64,000 nt of DNA from Phoebastria nigripes (Eukaryota; Chordata; Aves; Procellariiformes; Diomedeidae): assembly GCA_035582835.1 (NCBI GenBank), contig JAYKAV010003099.1:1636363-1700362 (forward strand), written 5' to 3'. This document shows positions 11,801 through 25,400 of the stretch, piece after piece. The notes beneath the pieces are model-generated. The model saw only the letters and a program-made list of their open reading frames with translations. It made no database searches and was not told the DNA's origin. Each line of letters opens with the position of its first letter. The stretch's first letter is position 1. The translations under genes and the position numbers were made by a program.

Positions 11801-14800
11801 TCAACAGCTGCAGCAGGATCTGTGTTGGTTTGATTTGCAGCTGGCGTGTGCTCTGCTGCACCGCTCCCTTCCATTGGCTGGGGTTCCCCTGGAACTACAA
11901 AGGAAATGGGATTTAGCCAAACACACCATACCAGGGCATTTGACTCCACAGAATGAGAAGCAGAGACATCAGCAGAACTGAATTTCTACAATACCAATCT
12001 TCTCCCAGGAAAAAGGTAATTTAAAGAGGGCAGTGTCAATGTCTCTAGGTACCCCAGTCTTGTTACAAGTCTGCAAAAGCAGGAGATGCTTTCAAGTTCA
12101 TACAGATAACCTTGGTGCAACGCAGCATGTAGTGAAAGCAGAAAAAAAAAAAGATGGTAAGCAAGTGTGCAGGTAAGACCTCCCCCTTTCTTTCCCCAAA
12201 TAGCAATCCTAGAACTAGGAACAGGTGTCAGAAGTGAGCACGAGATACGGAGCAACACAGGAATACTACACAGTTCAAATTTTGCTATTTGAATGGCCTA
12301 GCCACTCTGCAGCAGGGGGCGGGGGGGAAGCAAAAAAAGAAAAGGCAAAAAAGAGAACCCCTTTGTTTGCAGCACGCAGAGCTGGGCTTTACTAAGCCCT
12401 TTGTTTTACTGCAGTTCCCAGACTAATTCTGCTTCTAAAACAAATTGGAGTTAATGAGATCGAACATTCTTAAGTGTTCATTAAAGACTACATAATACAC
12501 ACACTGGCAAAAGTGACTTAGATGACCATATAACCATAAATAACCATACAACCTTCTTACAATCTTATCCACTCATGACACACCTGAGTTTGGAACAAAT
12601 ACATTTGCAGGAATTGGCATTGGTGCCAAGGGGGCAAATAGGTCTGATGGTGCAGGAACAGCACCACTTGACTTGGTTCCACCTGGATTCAGGACATCAA
12701 CATAACGGGCTCTGCTTCCGGCTAAAACACAAAAATCCAGAAATAACAGAAATAAGCCTTGTGTTAGTCAGCCCTATGTCTATTTTGAACAGTCTGCCGG
12801 TTAAGCCATCTTTCAGAATCTGAAAATAATGCTCCAGGAATACAAACAATACTACCCTAGTCACAACACAGTTGTGACAGCAATCACAGTGCAGAAGCTA
12901 GGCACAAGCAAAGCCAGCAATAGCCACAGCTCCATGATATCACTGAGTTGCCAACTGTTCCCAAAAAACTCCAGAAAAGTCAAGACTTCTGCCTTCACAT
13001 TTTACGCAAGAGAAAATCTGAAGTCTTCCATACTTCAAGCATCAATGTTCTCTGTTACCTGCTCTTCTGGAGAACATGTTGACAGGGGCACTAGGTGGGC
13101 CTCCAGGTCCAGGTGGAACAGTCTGAGGAACTTTAGGAAATCCTGTTGGAGGTGGTGGAGGAGGCTTACTCTGCAGGGAGAACAAAAAAAATCCAGCCAC
13201 ATCATTGACAGAGTTTTAAACCAAGTATCCATCTGACTTCTCCTTTTCCTTACCTATTCCAGAGCACATAAAATTGGGTATACAGACATACATCTTGTAG
13301 TGCAGACCAGTATTCCTCATCTTCCATCTGATAACTTAACTAATGTTAAGTGGCATTTCTACAACCCATCTACGCTCACGCTAAAAGGAAACATTTGCAA
13401 CAGTGGTTCTTAGCATTTGTTTGTGTTTTGAGACAGATCCTTGAATGGCAAGGATGGACAGGATGTGTGATTTTCTTTGCTTTACAATGCATTATATTTT
13501 CAAAACCATAGACTCTTCCTACCTTTTTTCCCCTATATTCTGTCTGCAGCAAATCAATTAACAAGCAATTGCCTAGGTGATGTCAACCTCTATGAAGAGA
13601 TACACCAGACTAAGTTTAGAGTAAATTCCCTTGTAAATTCAATCGCAATTACTGAATCCATACCAGCAACTAAAGATNCAAAAGGTTCCATAAGGATGTA
13701 GACTCTAAGAACATGTAACCTGTTTATTAGTTTCAAAAAGCGTTGCACATTTGAATCCAAATTCAGTAAAAGGCAACTCTTTAGAGCCAGTAACAGATTA
13801 AAGAAAATTGTGTGCCAGTACAGATTTCAGTTTTTCACTTAGAGAAATAATGAGTCCTCAGATTTTTACCTCTTCTTCTGGTTCATCCAGATTAACCCAG
13901 CGTTGTTTCTGTTCATCCCAAACAATCTACAAGGAAATCGCAGTCAAAGATTAGGAGTTCAAACACAGCTGTTAAGCAAAAAAAAAACACAAACCAAAAA
14001 AAACCAAAAAAAAAAAACCAAAAAACCCCCAAAAAACCCAAACCACAATGAAACCCAACCTGTAATTTTTTTTTTTTTTTTTTTTAAAAGCCAGTCTTGG
14101 AATAAGCATAATCTTGAAAGTTTTACACACATTTGTTTACTTGTGAAAACAATGTTCATCTGTCATCCAGAAAACATTTTGAACACATTAAAATGTATAA
14201 AGGTTTTTGTGATTCAGGGGCCTTACTGATTTGTTCTTGTCATCTGGAAGGTGAGCTTCATTCTTTCCTTTTCCTATCAGCCAGCGAAACCAGTTTGCAC
14301 CAGTCTAAAAATAAATTCATCTATTCAGTTAATTCTCTCAACATTGTCTTTACAGGCAGATTAAAAGAAACATTCATGCAACAATTCATTTTCTGTTAGG
14401 GACTTCAACTCTGAGCCCAGAGTTGCACCTAATAAATAGAAAGAAACAGTTTAGTCAGGACCTTTTCAATCAGTACCCCAGACCGGGAGTTACCTCATGT
14501 ACTAACAAATCTCCTCTAGCTATAGCTACCTTTCTTAGAAAGTTTACCTTTCTAGGTGCTGGCTCCTTTTTCGTTTCTTTTTTAGTCTCTTTCCCTACAG
14601 GAACAGAGGGAGAAGGAGAGGGCTGTTTTGCTGCAGAGTTGGATCTCTCTCGTCCCACAGAATGAGCAGAGGACTCTGAAGTTGTTCGTGATCTTCGCCC
14701 ATAGCCCTGTATTACAAATATACAGGAAAGTACACAGTTGTCACTGCTGGAGTGATGGATTACATTTCATCTTACTAAACAAACTCCTCCTTTAAAAAGT

Positions 14801-17800
14801 TAGTAATAGGAAGAGATACAAAAACATGTAAAAATAAACAAAAATAAGAATGAAGATATAGTGAAATAAACAGCCTGCTCGTGGCATACCATATGTGCTG
14901 AAGACTGAGATGCAGATCTGGATCTTCGTCCTGGTGCCTGGTTAGATATAAAGCCAGGACATGCTTAATAAGCAAGCAGCTAAATATCTAACACAACATT
15001 CACTTTTTATCAAAAATTCCCACACAATTCAAGATATTCAAGCTGGTTATTTTGGTACATCTATCTCCTCTCACATGTAGGAGGTGCAGAAAAAGAGCTG
15101 AAGTCTGGCCAAGTAATTGCACTATCATGTAACCGGTCCATTAAAAAAGAGTTAAATCAGGGCACTGCTGTGCAGGCTAACCAGGCCACAAGAGGAAAGA
15201 TATAAAAGTGCTGCACCAGGGAGTGGTTGCTGCATTTTTTTCCCCCTCCAACATTAGGTTGTTCTTCTAATGTTCGTATAGCAATGCAAGCATTAAAAAA
15301 AAAAAAAACCCAAAACAAAAAAACCCAAAACCACTCTTTCTTCTATAAGTACAGTTAACTTCTAGTTAAAAAGTCTCCCCATCCTTTACCAGTTGCCAAA
15401 TGTACCCCTATTAAAAATGTTTATATTAATTCTTTCAAACAATTGTCACTTCAGGAGACTAAACTAACTTCCAAGGAGATACCAACTTCAGTGATATTTA
15501 AACACTTAAAATACTATATATTTAAAAAAGGGGTTTGGGATTTCGGTAAACAACTTCCACATTTCCAGCCATGACCAAGTGGTAGTCAATACTATCCTTT
15601 TAAAACTCAGTCACAGAGCTGTTCTTTAGGGCCTGCTTGCCTCACTTGCTGACNTATGCTACAAGTTCTTCTGGCTATGAAGAATCATTCTGGGAGATGG
15701 GAGAGGAAGGCAGGCCAGAGAAAGATAAATTAAACTCTTCAGACAACAGCCTGATATCCTTTTTTTTAAAAAAAAACCAAACAAACAAGCAAAAAAACCC
15801 AACAAAACATTCTTTTTAGAGAAGAAAATTATGGCTAAACTTTTTCTACTAGTTATTCATTATTTATTCCACTGAAAGGGAAGGACAGTGGGGAAGAAAA
15901 ACTAAGCTTCAAGTCTTGCTGAAGAGCAAGACAGAGGCCCAATACACTCTTGTGTTTGCAAAGATCTGCAATGCAGCTGACACTTGCTGAAGAGATGTAT
16001 GAAATAAAGATACCATGCTAGCCATTCTGCTATAGAAATCCTCCTCTCTCTGTTCAGGGAAAGAGTTTTGTGAAGGAGATTCCGGGGCAATTCTCTGCAT
16101 TCCTTAAAAAACAAATTAGATCATGTTAGCAGGGCAGAACACAACAAAAACAACAACAACAAAAAACCCAAAGCCCCCCAACACTTTTAAGGTAAAAGTT
16201 TTCACTAATTATGAATTTTGTGCTAGAAAGAACCTGGTCTTTTAAAGAATATGAATTGCAGTTGCTGTGATTTTTCCCCCCGCCCTCCTGCATGGGTATT
16301 ATGTTTGTTCTAAACACAGGTCAGATGCAACCATCAGTATGGGGCAGTTTGAGGTTCTTCACATCTCTAACACAGCTCTGCCAAACTTGTGTATGCCTGC
16401 CTTCACATGTATCAGGTTCTGCTGTCACAGCATTAAAACTTATCAGGGTCCTAGAAGCTGACGTCCAGAGGCAGAAATCCCTGAGTCTCCAATCACAGAC
16501 CTTGCAAACAGAACTGCCAATCCTAGTGCACTCGGTGATTCCATGATACAGAAGATTACCGGTTAGGGTCTAAATCATAATCTGCTGCATCTGACCTCTC
16601 TTTTAAACTAAGCCCAATAAGCAGGATGAATACTACAACTTTCCACAGATGCTTCTGTACCATTACATGGTGTTTTTAAATTTCATTACCCAAGACTTGA
16701 CTTACTATTTTCTAAATATTGAGATATTTTGCATTATTCCCCAAAATAATTCATTCCCCAAGACTTGACTTACTATTTTCTAAATATTGAGATATTTTGC
16801 ATTATTCCCCAAAATACTTCATTCCCCTTATAAGGAAGGAAAGCTGTTTACTAAGATCCCAGACCTGTTTCCAGGTTTGTCTGCTCTTCTGACCGCGGTT
16901 CAATTTCTTGTGGTGGTCCTCCTGGCGGTAGTGCTGACCCTAAATACAGTGGTGATGGTTCAGTTCCATACAGATTTGAAAATCCTGGAGGTGCAAAGCC
17001 AGGTCCTGGACCAATAGGCTGAGAAGCCACTGAATAGAAAGGAACACTTCGGACAGCTTCCTGGTCACCAGGAGGAATCATAGCAGCTGACCCATCAAGG
17101 ACAGCCTGAGGTACTGCAGCACAAAAAAAGCTAAGAGTTATAACTAAACAGAAACTCCAGTGTGTGAACCTTTTACCCTATGAATAAAATGATACAATGC
17201 AGAAGTGAAATCTCACTGTTTCTACCACCCTCTTAAGTGGTTTCTTATACCAGAAACCTGAAACATTTATTTTCTCTCTGGCATGAAGAAGGATTCAAAA
17301 CACTAACCTGAAGGCATCAGCTGCACACTTTGCATCTGTTGAGCCATATTGGGTAATAAGGATGCTAACAATGCATTTTCAGCACCTGGACCCATGTCAC
17401 GGCCAACTCCTGCTCCATCACATTGACTAGCATGGTCTAATTCGGAGCTTGGTGTACTACATGCATATGGTGGTGGGGTGGATCTGTCTGTGTTATAAGC
17501 TATTGCACCCTCCTGCACAAAAAAGTAAGATCTTATTAACTGTACCAGACATTAAGTTCATAACCAAGGGAACATATAGCAAAGGAAATCTTAAGAGTGA
17601 AAACAGCACACAGGTTTTTTTAGTGTTCAGTCAAAAAATGAGCTGTCAGCCATTTGCAAGCCAAGTTCAACCAAATAATTTAAAGTATGGTGGTTTTTTT
17701 TGTTTGTGTTTGGTTTTGGTGGTTTTGTTGTTGTTGTTGTTTTTTGTTGTTTTTTGTTTTTTTAAATGGAAGCTTAATTACCTCAAAGTTCAAATTTCTA

Positions 17801-19422
17801 ACAGATCTCTTTAAATAAATGGCAATTATTTCCACTCTGTTACAATCTAGCTACACTAATTCACACACAACTTTTTTTTTTCTAGCAAGCAGATCCTCTG
17901 CTTACAGCAGGAGTTATTGCAACCTAATGAGCCTTGCAATTCTCCTTGCATTACAGTACTAAGAAAAGCCTGTCTCACATAATGTACACCACCTTTTGAC
18001 TATTCTGTGTTGAATCTTAGGGCACTAAAGTGTGGTAAATCCACTTGATTTAAATCATAAACTTGCACTTTAAACATGAATATATCATAAGGTCACTTCA
18101 TATGTTTCTGTAATTAGCAGTATAAACAAAACCATTTAAAAATTTGATTTACACTAATCCTTAAAAGAGAATACTTCATGTTGAAAAGTACATTCCGTAC
18201 CTTGATCTGTCCATCCACATGTCGAAGCCTTACTAACCATGAAGGTTCAATAAAAGATTCCTGTTCTGGTTTTTCTTTTATCTGTGGGTCAAACAGGCGT
18301 AGTTGTGATGACACCTAGAGAAAGGAATCATTGTAAAGTTTAAGTTAATCAGCCAACAAAAGGCAACTTTAGCCACAGTTTACCACCTACAATATGAAGC
18401 TACAAATACTTAATTCTTCCTTATGTTACCTGGATTAGCTGGCCAATAAGTACAGGTGAATAGTAATGTGGATCTTTAAGGACAGTTCTGGAAATCACTT
18501 CACAATAATGGAAAGCCTGAGCAGCAAGTCCCATTTCAGCTAGTCGGCAAGCATAGATGAATTTGAAAACCTATGGAATGCAAGCAGGTGAAATAAACCA
18601 AGTGATCAGAACATTCTTAGAAGTATCAAATGAAAGGCAGCCAGTCATTTCAGTTGAAAGCTCAGATATCCCATTATCACATCTATACTAGGCAGGAAAA
18701 AAAAAAAAACAACGAGGGAAAAAGCATTCAATTCTCCTCTTCCACCCAACGTATCCAATGGAAGTTATCTATTTGTCTACAGCTAGGGCCAACACATTCT
18801 GCTGGATTTTTCTTTTGGAATATAGTTACCATAACAACAAAATTTAAAATTCAGAAGTTCAGAATGCACAGGTGAAAAATGCAAAAAGGAGATTTAAGTG
18901 ACAAGAGGAAAAAAGCTACCTTGCACTATGTTATCCACAAGTATTTCATGTTACAATAGATAAAATATTTACTATGCTGAATACAGCACATGAGAGATTA
19001 AAACCTCGCATAAAACCTGCCAAAAAAAAAAAAAAAACCAAACCAAAACAGCTCTTCACCTGGAAATTGGGCAAGCAGCCAGGCTGAGTTCCTAGTGACT
19101 GTGCATATTCATAGGCTTCTGTTCTTTGAATGGCTTCATTGGTGGCAAACTTAAAAAATGGCAAGCTATTTGGGAACGGGAGAGGAAAAATATTATTTAA
19201 CATTGCGATTATATACCTGACAATAAATAAAGACAATCAGAAATAAAGTCAGAAACATAGCTCTATTAGTCACACAATATCAATAACTTCTACTCCTCAA
19301 AACAAGGACAAGGCATCAAATAGTTATCTCCCAAAACCAGCTGTGGCTAGTGATAAAGGGGAGCAGTGCAACTCAGTCTCTCAAGTCATTAAACTTTCAT
19401 TTTTGCATCTAAAAAGTTGTGG

Positions 19423-19457
<35 letters not shown>

Positions 19458-22400
19458 CCAAACCTATGATTTGATCCAATTAGAACAAGCTTTGTTGTCT
19501 TCCTTGTGTAAACTCCAAAACCAACTTGGGCCATAAGGTAACAAAAATGAGCAGCATCCAGCAGGCCTTTAGAAGCTGTAGAGAAATAAGCGGCAGAACT
19601 CAGCATATTTCCTCTCGGTGNCACATTGTAATTCAGTGTCCCGTGTTGTTTTGGCTTTACATTCAAATANCTTCACAATAGAGACACACCCATATAAAAC
19701 TGTTCCACTTTACATTTTACACAGCNATTGCTTGTTTTCAAAAAAATAAGCTGAGTAATTAAAGCTTTCAGAAAGCTTTTCCTTCAGTCATCACCCTGTT
19801 CATTTCCCCAAGAGTTACCAAGAGTGTCTCCCATGGTAGCAATGGTCCTGGATTCCAAGTCCACATTATTGGTCAAGTTGGATAACACCATTGCTAGATG
19901 AGGCCTCCAGTCTCCCCATTTCTCATCTCCACAGCACTAAAATTAGAAGAATTACTTAGTCAAATCAGTGACTGGAGCTCTGCATGGGTAAGTGTTTCAA
20001 CCTAAAAAGGACTAAAACAACTTATCTGACAATTATAGGAAAAGCACATGGAAAGATTACTGTTGTGAACTACACTACTTACTGCAGTACCTCTTTAGTC
20101 TCAACTGCAGCTTACACTTGAATCTTACCGTGGATGCAGCTGGCATCCTTCCAGACATGAGCTGGTAAACAGTCTGCAGAGGGTCATTAATTGGGAGACT
20201 GTTGGCAAATCTACAGACATTATACAGAAAAACAAAACACAAACATGGGGTAAGCAGTTAAAATGTACTTGAACACTCAGTGGCAGTTAATCTAGCTTAG
20301 TTTAAGAGAAGGAAGTGCTGTTTGAAAAATACTACACTGAATAAGCAATTGCCCAGTGGATAATGTTCAAAAGCAAAATGTTACTAGTTAACTGGATCTG
20401 CCACTCTGACATAGGTCAGTCCAAGCTAGGAAAAACCTCAGGATTCTCCCCATGCCAGCTGACTAGACTTAGTACACAATTTCACAAGCTCAGGAAGCTG
20501 AAAGTTTTTCTGTCTGCAGACAAAGCATGCACGAACACATCTGCTTCTTTCAGGCAAGGAGAATGAAGGGTACGACAGAGTTACTTGGCTTTAACAAAGT
20601 TGACAGTTGGGTTTTTGCACAGTTTTTTCAAAGCCTGACTAACAGCACCTGTCAAGCAAGCCCACAGATGACATTGTTCAAATACCTCTTAAATGGAATG
20701 AGTGGCATAGAATAACTTCTCAGGTTTAAGTTTATGGCCAGAAGGCCCCAGAATAAAAAGTAACAGATGACAATTGAATATACAGGTAAAATTAAAGCAT
20801 AATTCTTGCATGAGTTACTAAGGATTTTGACATTAAGATTTCTGAGCACCAAGTCTCTACCTCATTAGCAGAATAGGTAGTCATATTGTAATAATCCACA
20901 AGCAAAACAGTACCTGGTCATAACTCTTGCGTGTGTTCTGCTGTCCATTTTGCTGGCAAGTAGCAGAGCATGACCCCACAAACCATGCTTCATGGCAGAC
21001 TCCAGAGCATCCTAATTAATACAGAAATTAGTTTCCTGGGAATAGCTTAACATACTACTCAGATAAACAATGATTGTTTTACAGCAGTACTTTGTGACTG
21101 AATGAAAAAATGTTTGTTTAGATTAAATACTAATACATGAATATAATTTTGTTTTATATTATAAATTGTAGGGCATAATATTTTTCCGTATCAGCGTAGT
21201 GCAGTGCCATGAAATATTATATGCCCTGCAAGTTGCAAAAATGATTTTAACTGATGCCTAGAGCTTTAAGATTTGTGAAAAATAAGTAAACAAAATAAGA
21301 CACATGCAGTATGTGGAACAACAGCATAAGCATTCACCTTCTTGCGGCCATAAAGCAGCAACTCTCTGAATCTCTCTGTCTCTTTCTCAAGACTGTCAAT
21401 TGTGGTTATAAGACTATCAGTGAGAAATGAGAGCTGGGCTTCACCAGATTCCTCTTCCACTTGTTCCAAAGCCTCATTAGTGAAATCAATCAAATTTGCC
21501 TCATTAGGGGACTTCCCAGGAAGCCACACTGTTTTATGATCTCGGAGCAAAAGTTCAGCCAGGTCTGTTCCCACAACAGTCTATACACGTAGAAAAAAAA
21601 ACAAAAATAAAAAGCCCATTATTTCAACATTGCCTTCATTTTATTTGTCACTTCAACAACAACGTGTGAATTTCAGCATCTCTGAGCACCAGAGGACAAG
21701 TGACCAGTTTACCTGTTCCATCAATCTGTGAACTATTCCAAGATAAGTCACTATATGCATATTACTGTTTTTAACATAAATACGATTTTGTGTATAAAAT
21801 ATTTTAGGATAGATAAAAATTCAAGCAGTGAGACATACCCCATTCTGCCTGCACAACAGTACAATAAAGTCCCAAAGCAGACTTGCAGATTCTTTGTCAA
21901 TTAAATTTTCATTCTTAAAGCACTGTGTAGCTTTATTTTGTGCAAAATTAATAACATCCACTTTATGGGTGTCATCCCTGAAAAAAAAGAAAAGAAAAAA
22001 AGAAGAAAAAAGTTTTTAATGAGACAAATGTAAACATTCAGATCAGTATTGTGATTAGTATGAGGAACAAATTTAAAGCTCATGTATTATTTAAGCAGGT
22101 GAAAAGCCAGAAATACTTCAAGACAGTTTAAATCCTGTAATTTGCAGACAATTAAAAGTTCAATGAAGAAATGAATTCTGAATGCATGAAAGTTATTTCT
22201 GAAATCTGTAAGAACGTACTTAGCAAGAGGACCAGGAAATGCTCTCATCTCTTCTTGCTCTGGAGAATGTTGTAACATAGTCTAAAACAGAAATATAAAC
22301 GGTAAGAAATTCTTGTAACTATGATTTTGCTTTTTAGCAATAAAAACCCCAGACCTGAACATAACCCATAGTGTAATCAAGCCTATTGCTCTTAAACAAA

Positions 22401-25400
22401 ATACATATGGTGACTTGCAACCTGCACAAGGATAATGAATGATGAACTCTACTATACATGGAAGTCATTCTGTAGCAAAATATAAAAATCTTCCTCACAT
22501 CTCCTTAATCATAGAACAGAATCATAGAATCATTTAGGTTGGAAAAGACCTTTAAGATCGAGTCCAACCATAAACCTAACACTGCCAAGTCCAATATTTT
22601 CCTGATGCTGTTCTAGTACTTGTGTACAATTCTACTCCCTTCTAGTGATATTTTACCAATGAATTCTACCCTCACCATGTAAGCCCGTCCTTCCATATAT
22701 GTTACATGACTTGAGTATTGCATTTCTTTGTAGCGGCACAAGAATAATGAAAATATACCCATGATATTTAATCCCCAGTCCATCTAGATGACAAGCAGTC
22801 CTTAGNCCTGCAGAGAATGTATGAGGACAAGGTTGTCTCTATGAACAGCAATACACTAGAAACAAACCAACACAACTCCAGCCCTTCTAGGATGCAAGGA
22901 TTTTACCTGAACAAAATTATAAGGAGCTGGATGATCTGATCATGACTACATCATCTCTCAGAGGAAAAGAATTTTTAAAGTTACTGTTTTACTTACGATT
23001 ACAGCCCAAACAGATAAATATAAAGATACGTATTGACATATTAAAAAAAAAAGTCAGGAAGCTATAGATCCAAGTTCCCTACTCCCCTTCCAAAAGAACA
23101 ACCTGTATTCCACCACCTCCCTTTTTTCTTTTAAACTTTACCTCCATACTGTGTATTTCAACCAGAGCTGGCTGTCCTTCTGAAGGCAGGTTTGGCAGCA
23201 CTTTTATTAAGAAGCCCCCAGTTCCAAACCTAGCACAGATATGAGGCACTGAAAATTTCTCAGGCGTTGAGGGCCTTAAAGGTGCTGAAATGGGAAGAAA
23301 GGATAAAGTAAGAAGTAGTAACCTGTCTTGCAACTAAGTAAACTTGCTGATGTATTTATCCAATTCAGTAATGCCGCAGTACTAGTGGAAAAAACCCTGC
23401 CATTCAATTTGGCTAAACTTTATAAGCAACAATTAATCAATTCCATTACAGTCCCAAAGATCTTCTGAAGATTTGCAACAAGAACAGAACTAGACTATAG
23501 CACTTTAAAAGCCACTTATTTTTTCAGTGCAGGGACTTTGATTGTTTGTATCAGACACATTTCTGTGATCTCTGTACAAATANATGACGCATCTTCAAAG
23601 AGCTAATGATATACTTCAACATACTCTGGAAAAGCTTTTCCAGAGAAACAGTGTTTTGTTCCACACCGAAAGGGTAAGAAAAAATTATGGAAAAAATCTG
23701 AAGTTTAAGTTAAACTTTAATCATTCCCCATGAAGCACAAGCAGTGTAGTTAAAAATCTATCTAAAAAGACATTTACAAATGGAAGTATGCAGTATTTAA
23801 CAGCAAACACCACCTAGCTGCTACTATTCTGTAATATACCCAGGTTTCAGCAAGCAAGTTATCCTTACACGGAAGAGGAAACAAAACTTTGTTCATGTGT
23901 ACATACACTGTAAAACAGCATTTTTTTTTTCCTGTTAACAGGTTCAATTAATACATGAAAGGCATCTCATACACTACAAATACTAACAGAAGTGCAAACT
24001 ACTACTGGTAGACAGCCTCACAAGCACAGTGCCTTCCCTCCTCCTTCCCCGATGGTGCCAATACCTTGTTCTACAGCTGACCATCCAGTTTCAGTCGGGT
24101 AGCCATAATCTGTAAAAGGCTGTTGTCCATCAAAGTTAGCAGCGTATCCGCCATATGGATAATCTGTGTGGAGCGACACTGCCTGCGCAGTAGTTTCATA
24201 CGTATTAGCCGTTAGATCATGATTACTTCTATACAGCTGGCTCTAAATAGATCATATTAGTAATTGTTAGCAGAGAGCGTGAAGTTACACAAAGCAAGCA
24301 ATACTGCAAGCATGACTCAAGACAGTAAGCATTCCCCCCAGGTTCAATTCTTTATACTGTTCGTAAACCAGGCTTGCTACGTCGCTGCATTTGAGAAAGC
24401 TACCCTGCAAGACACGTGCAGCAATAGGCTATAGAAGATAATTAATATATCTTAGTGTTCTCCCTCAGTGTTTTTACTACCATTTGATCCAAGTTACCAT
24501 TTGATCTGCTCACATCCAAGTATGTTCAGTTCTCTCACAACAGAATGTCTACGTGCTTGTGTGAAGAATAACATTANAGAATGAGTTACAGGTTCAAGTG
24601 TTGCTGTATCAGCAACTATGGATCAGAATCAATATTCACCTCTGCTGTAACACTTTGACAGAAAATCTCAACTAATTAAACCTGATGAATGCCTAAATGA
24701 CTTGAGGTGCCTAGAGATTAATGCCTAAATGATCTCCAATACTACTTCCAATATTACTAAATGAATTGGAGTTCAGACTGGAAAACCACCTAAGCTTCCA
24801 AGAAACACAATGAACCAACACATGAGCCTACAGCTAAAATGACACATTCCACTAGCAAAGACTGTACCTCAAAACTTACCCAAATATTCTCTGTGTTTTT
24901 CAGGTATTTGTACTTATGGCATAAGTAGATGAGTAATCAGTTAGATTTGGGTTTTGCTTTTAAAGTCAAAATAGCGTCATACAAATATGGAGTTAGTCTT
25001 TTAACAAATTCCAAGTTCACTAATAGCATTCATGCTTGTGATGAGAAAAACGACATAACGCTGAAAGCCAGACACATTATCAACTACAGCCAAGCACAGT
25101 AAGGGCAAAGTTCTCAAACAGCAAATGGATTCAGTAAAGGAAATTTTCCATTTCTGTGTGTGTGGCAACTTGCACAGATGAGTGCTGATTTTGGTTAAAG
25201 TTCTCTTGACAACTGTGATAAATATTAAGTTCAAAACTATATTACAAAACAGCCTTAACTTACAGAACAAAAGTTTTCAGAATACATATTCCCCAAGCTA
25301 AACCCAGAAGTATTTCCATATTTCTAATGTTTCACCCACCCCTAACATAGAGAAAGACCCAACTCAGCTGAAAGAACACTTGATGTGAGCACTTGAAACT

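Noticed and set aside
11794..11894. Suspected one-base frameshift in SEC16A exon 28
   Set aside because: Recounting the bases gave 101 nt, which joins both neighbours in frame. No frameshift is needed.
14937..16014. Possible U12-type intron after SEC16A exon 21 (donor GTATCTTT)
   Set aside because: It differs from the U12 donor GTATCCTT, and no TCCTTAAC-type branch site lies at the usual distance from the next acceptor. Treated as an ordinary U2 intron.
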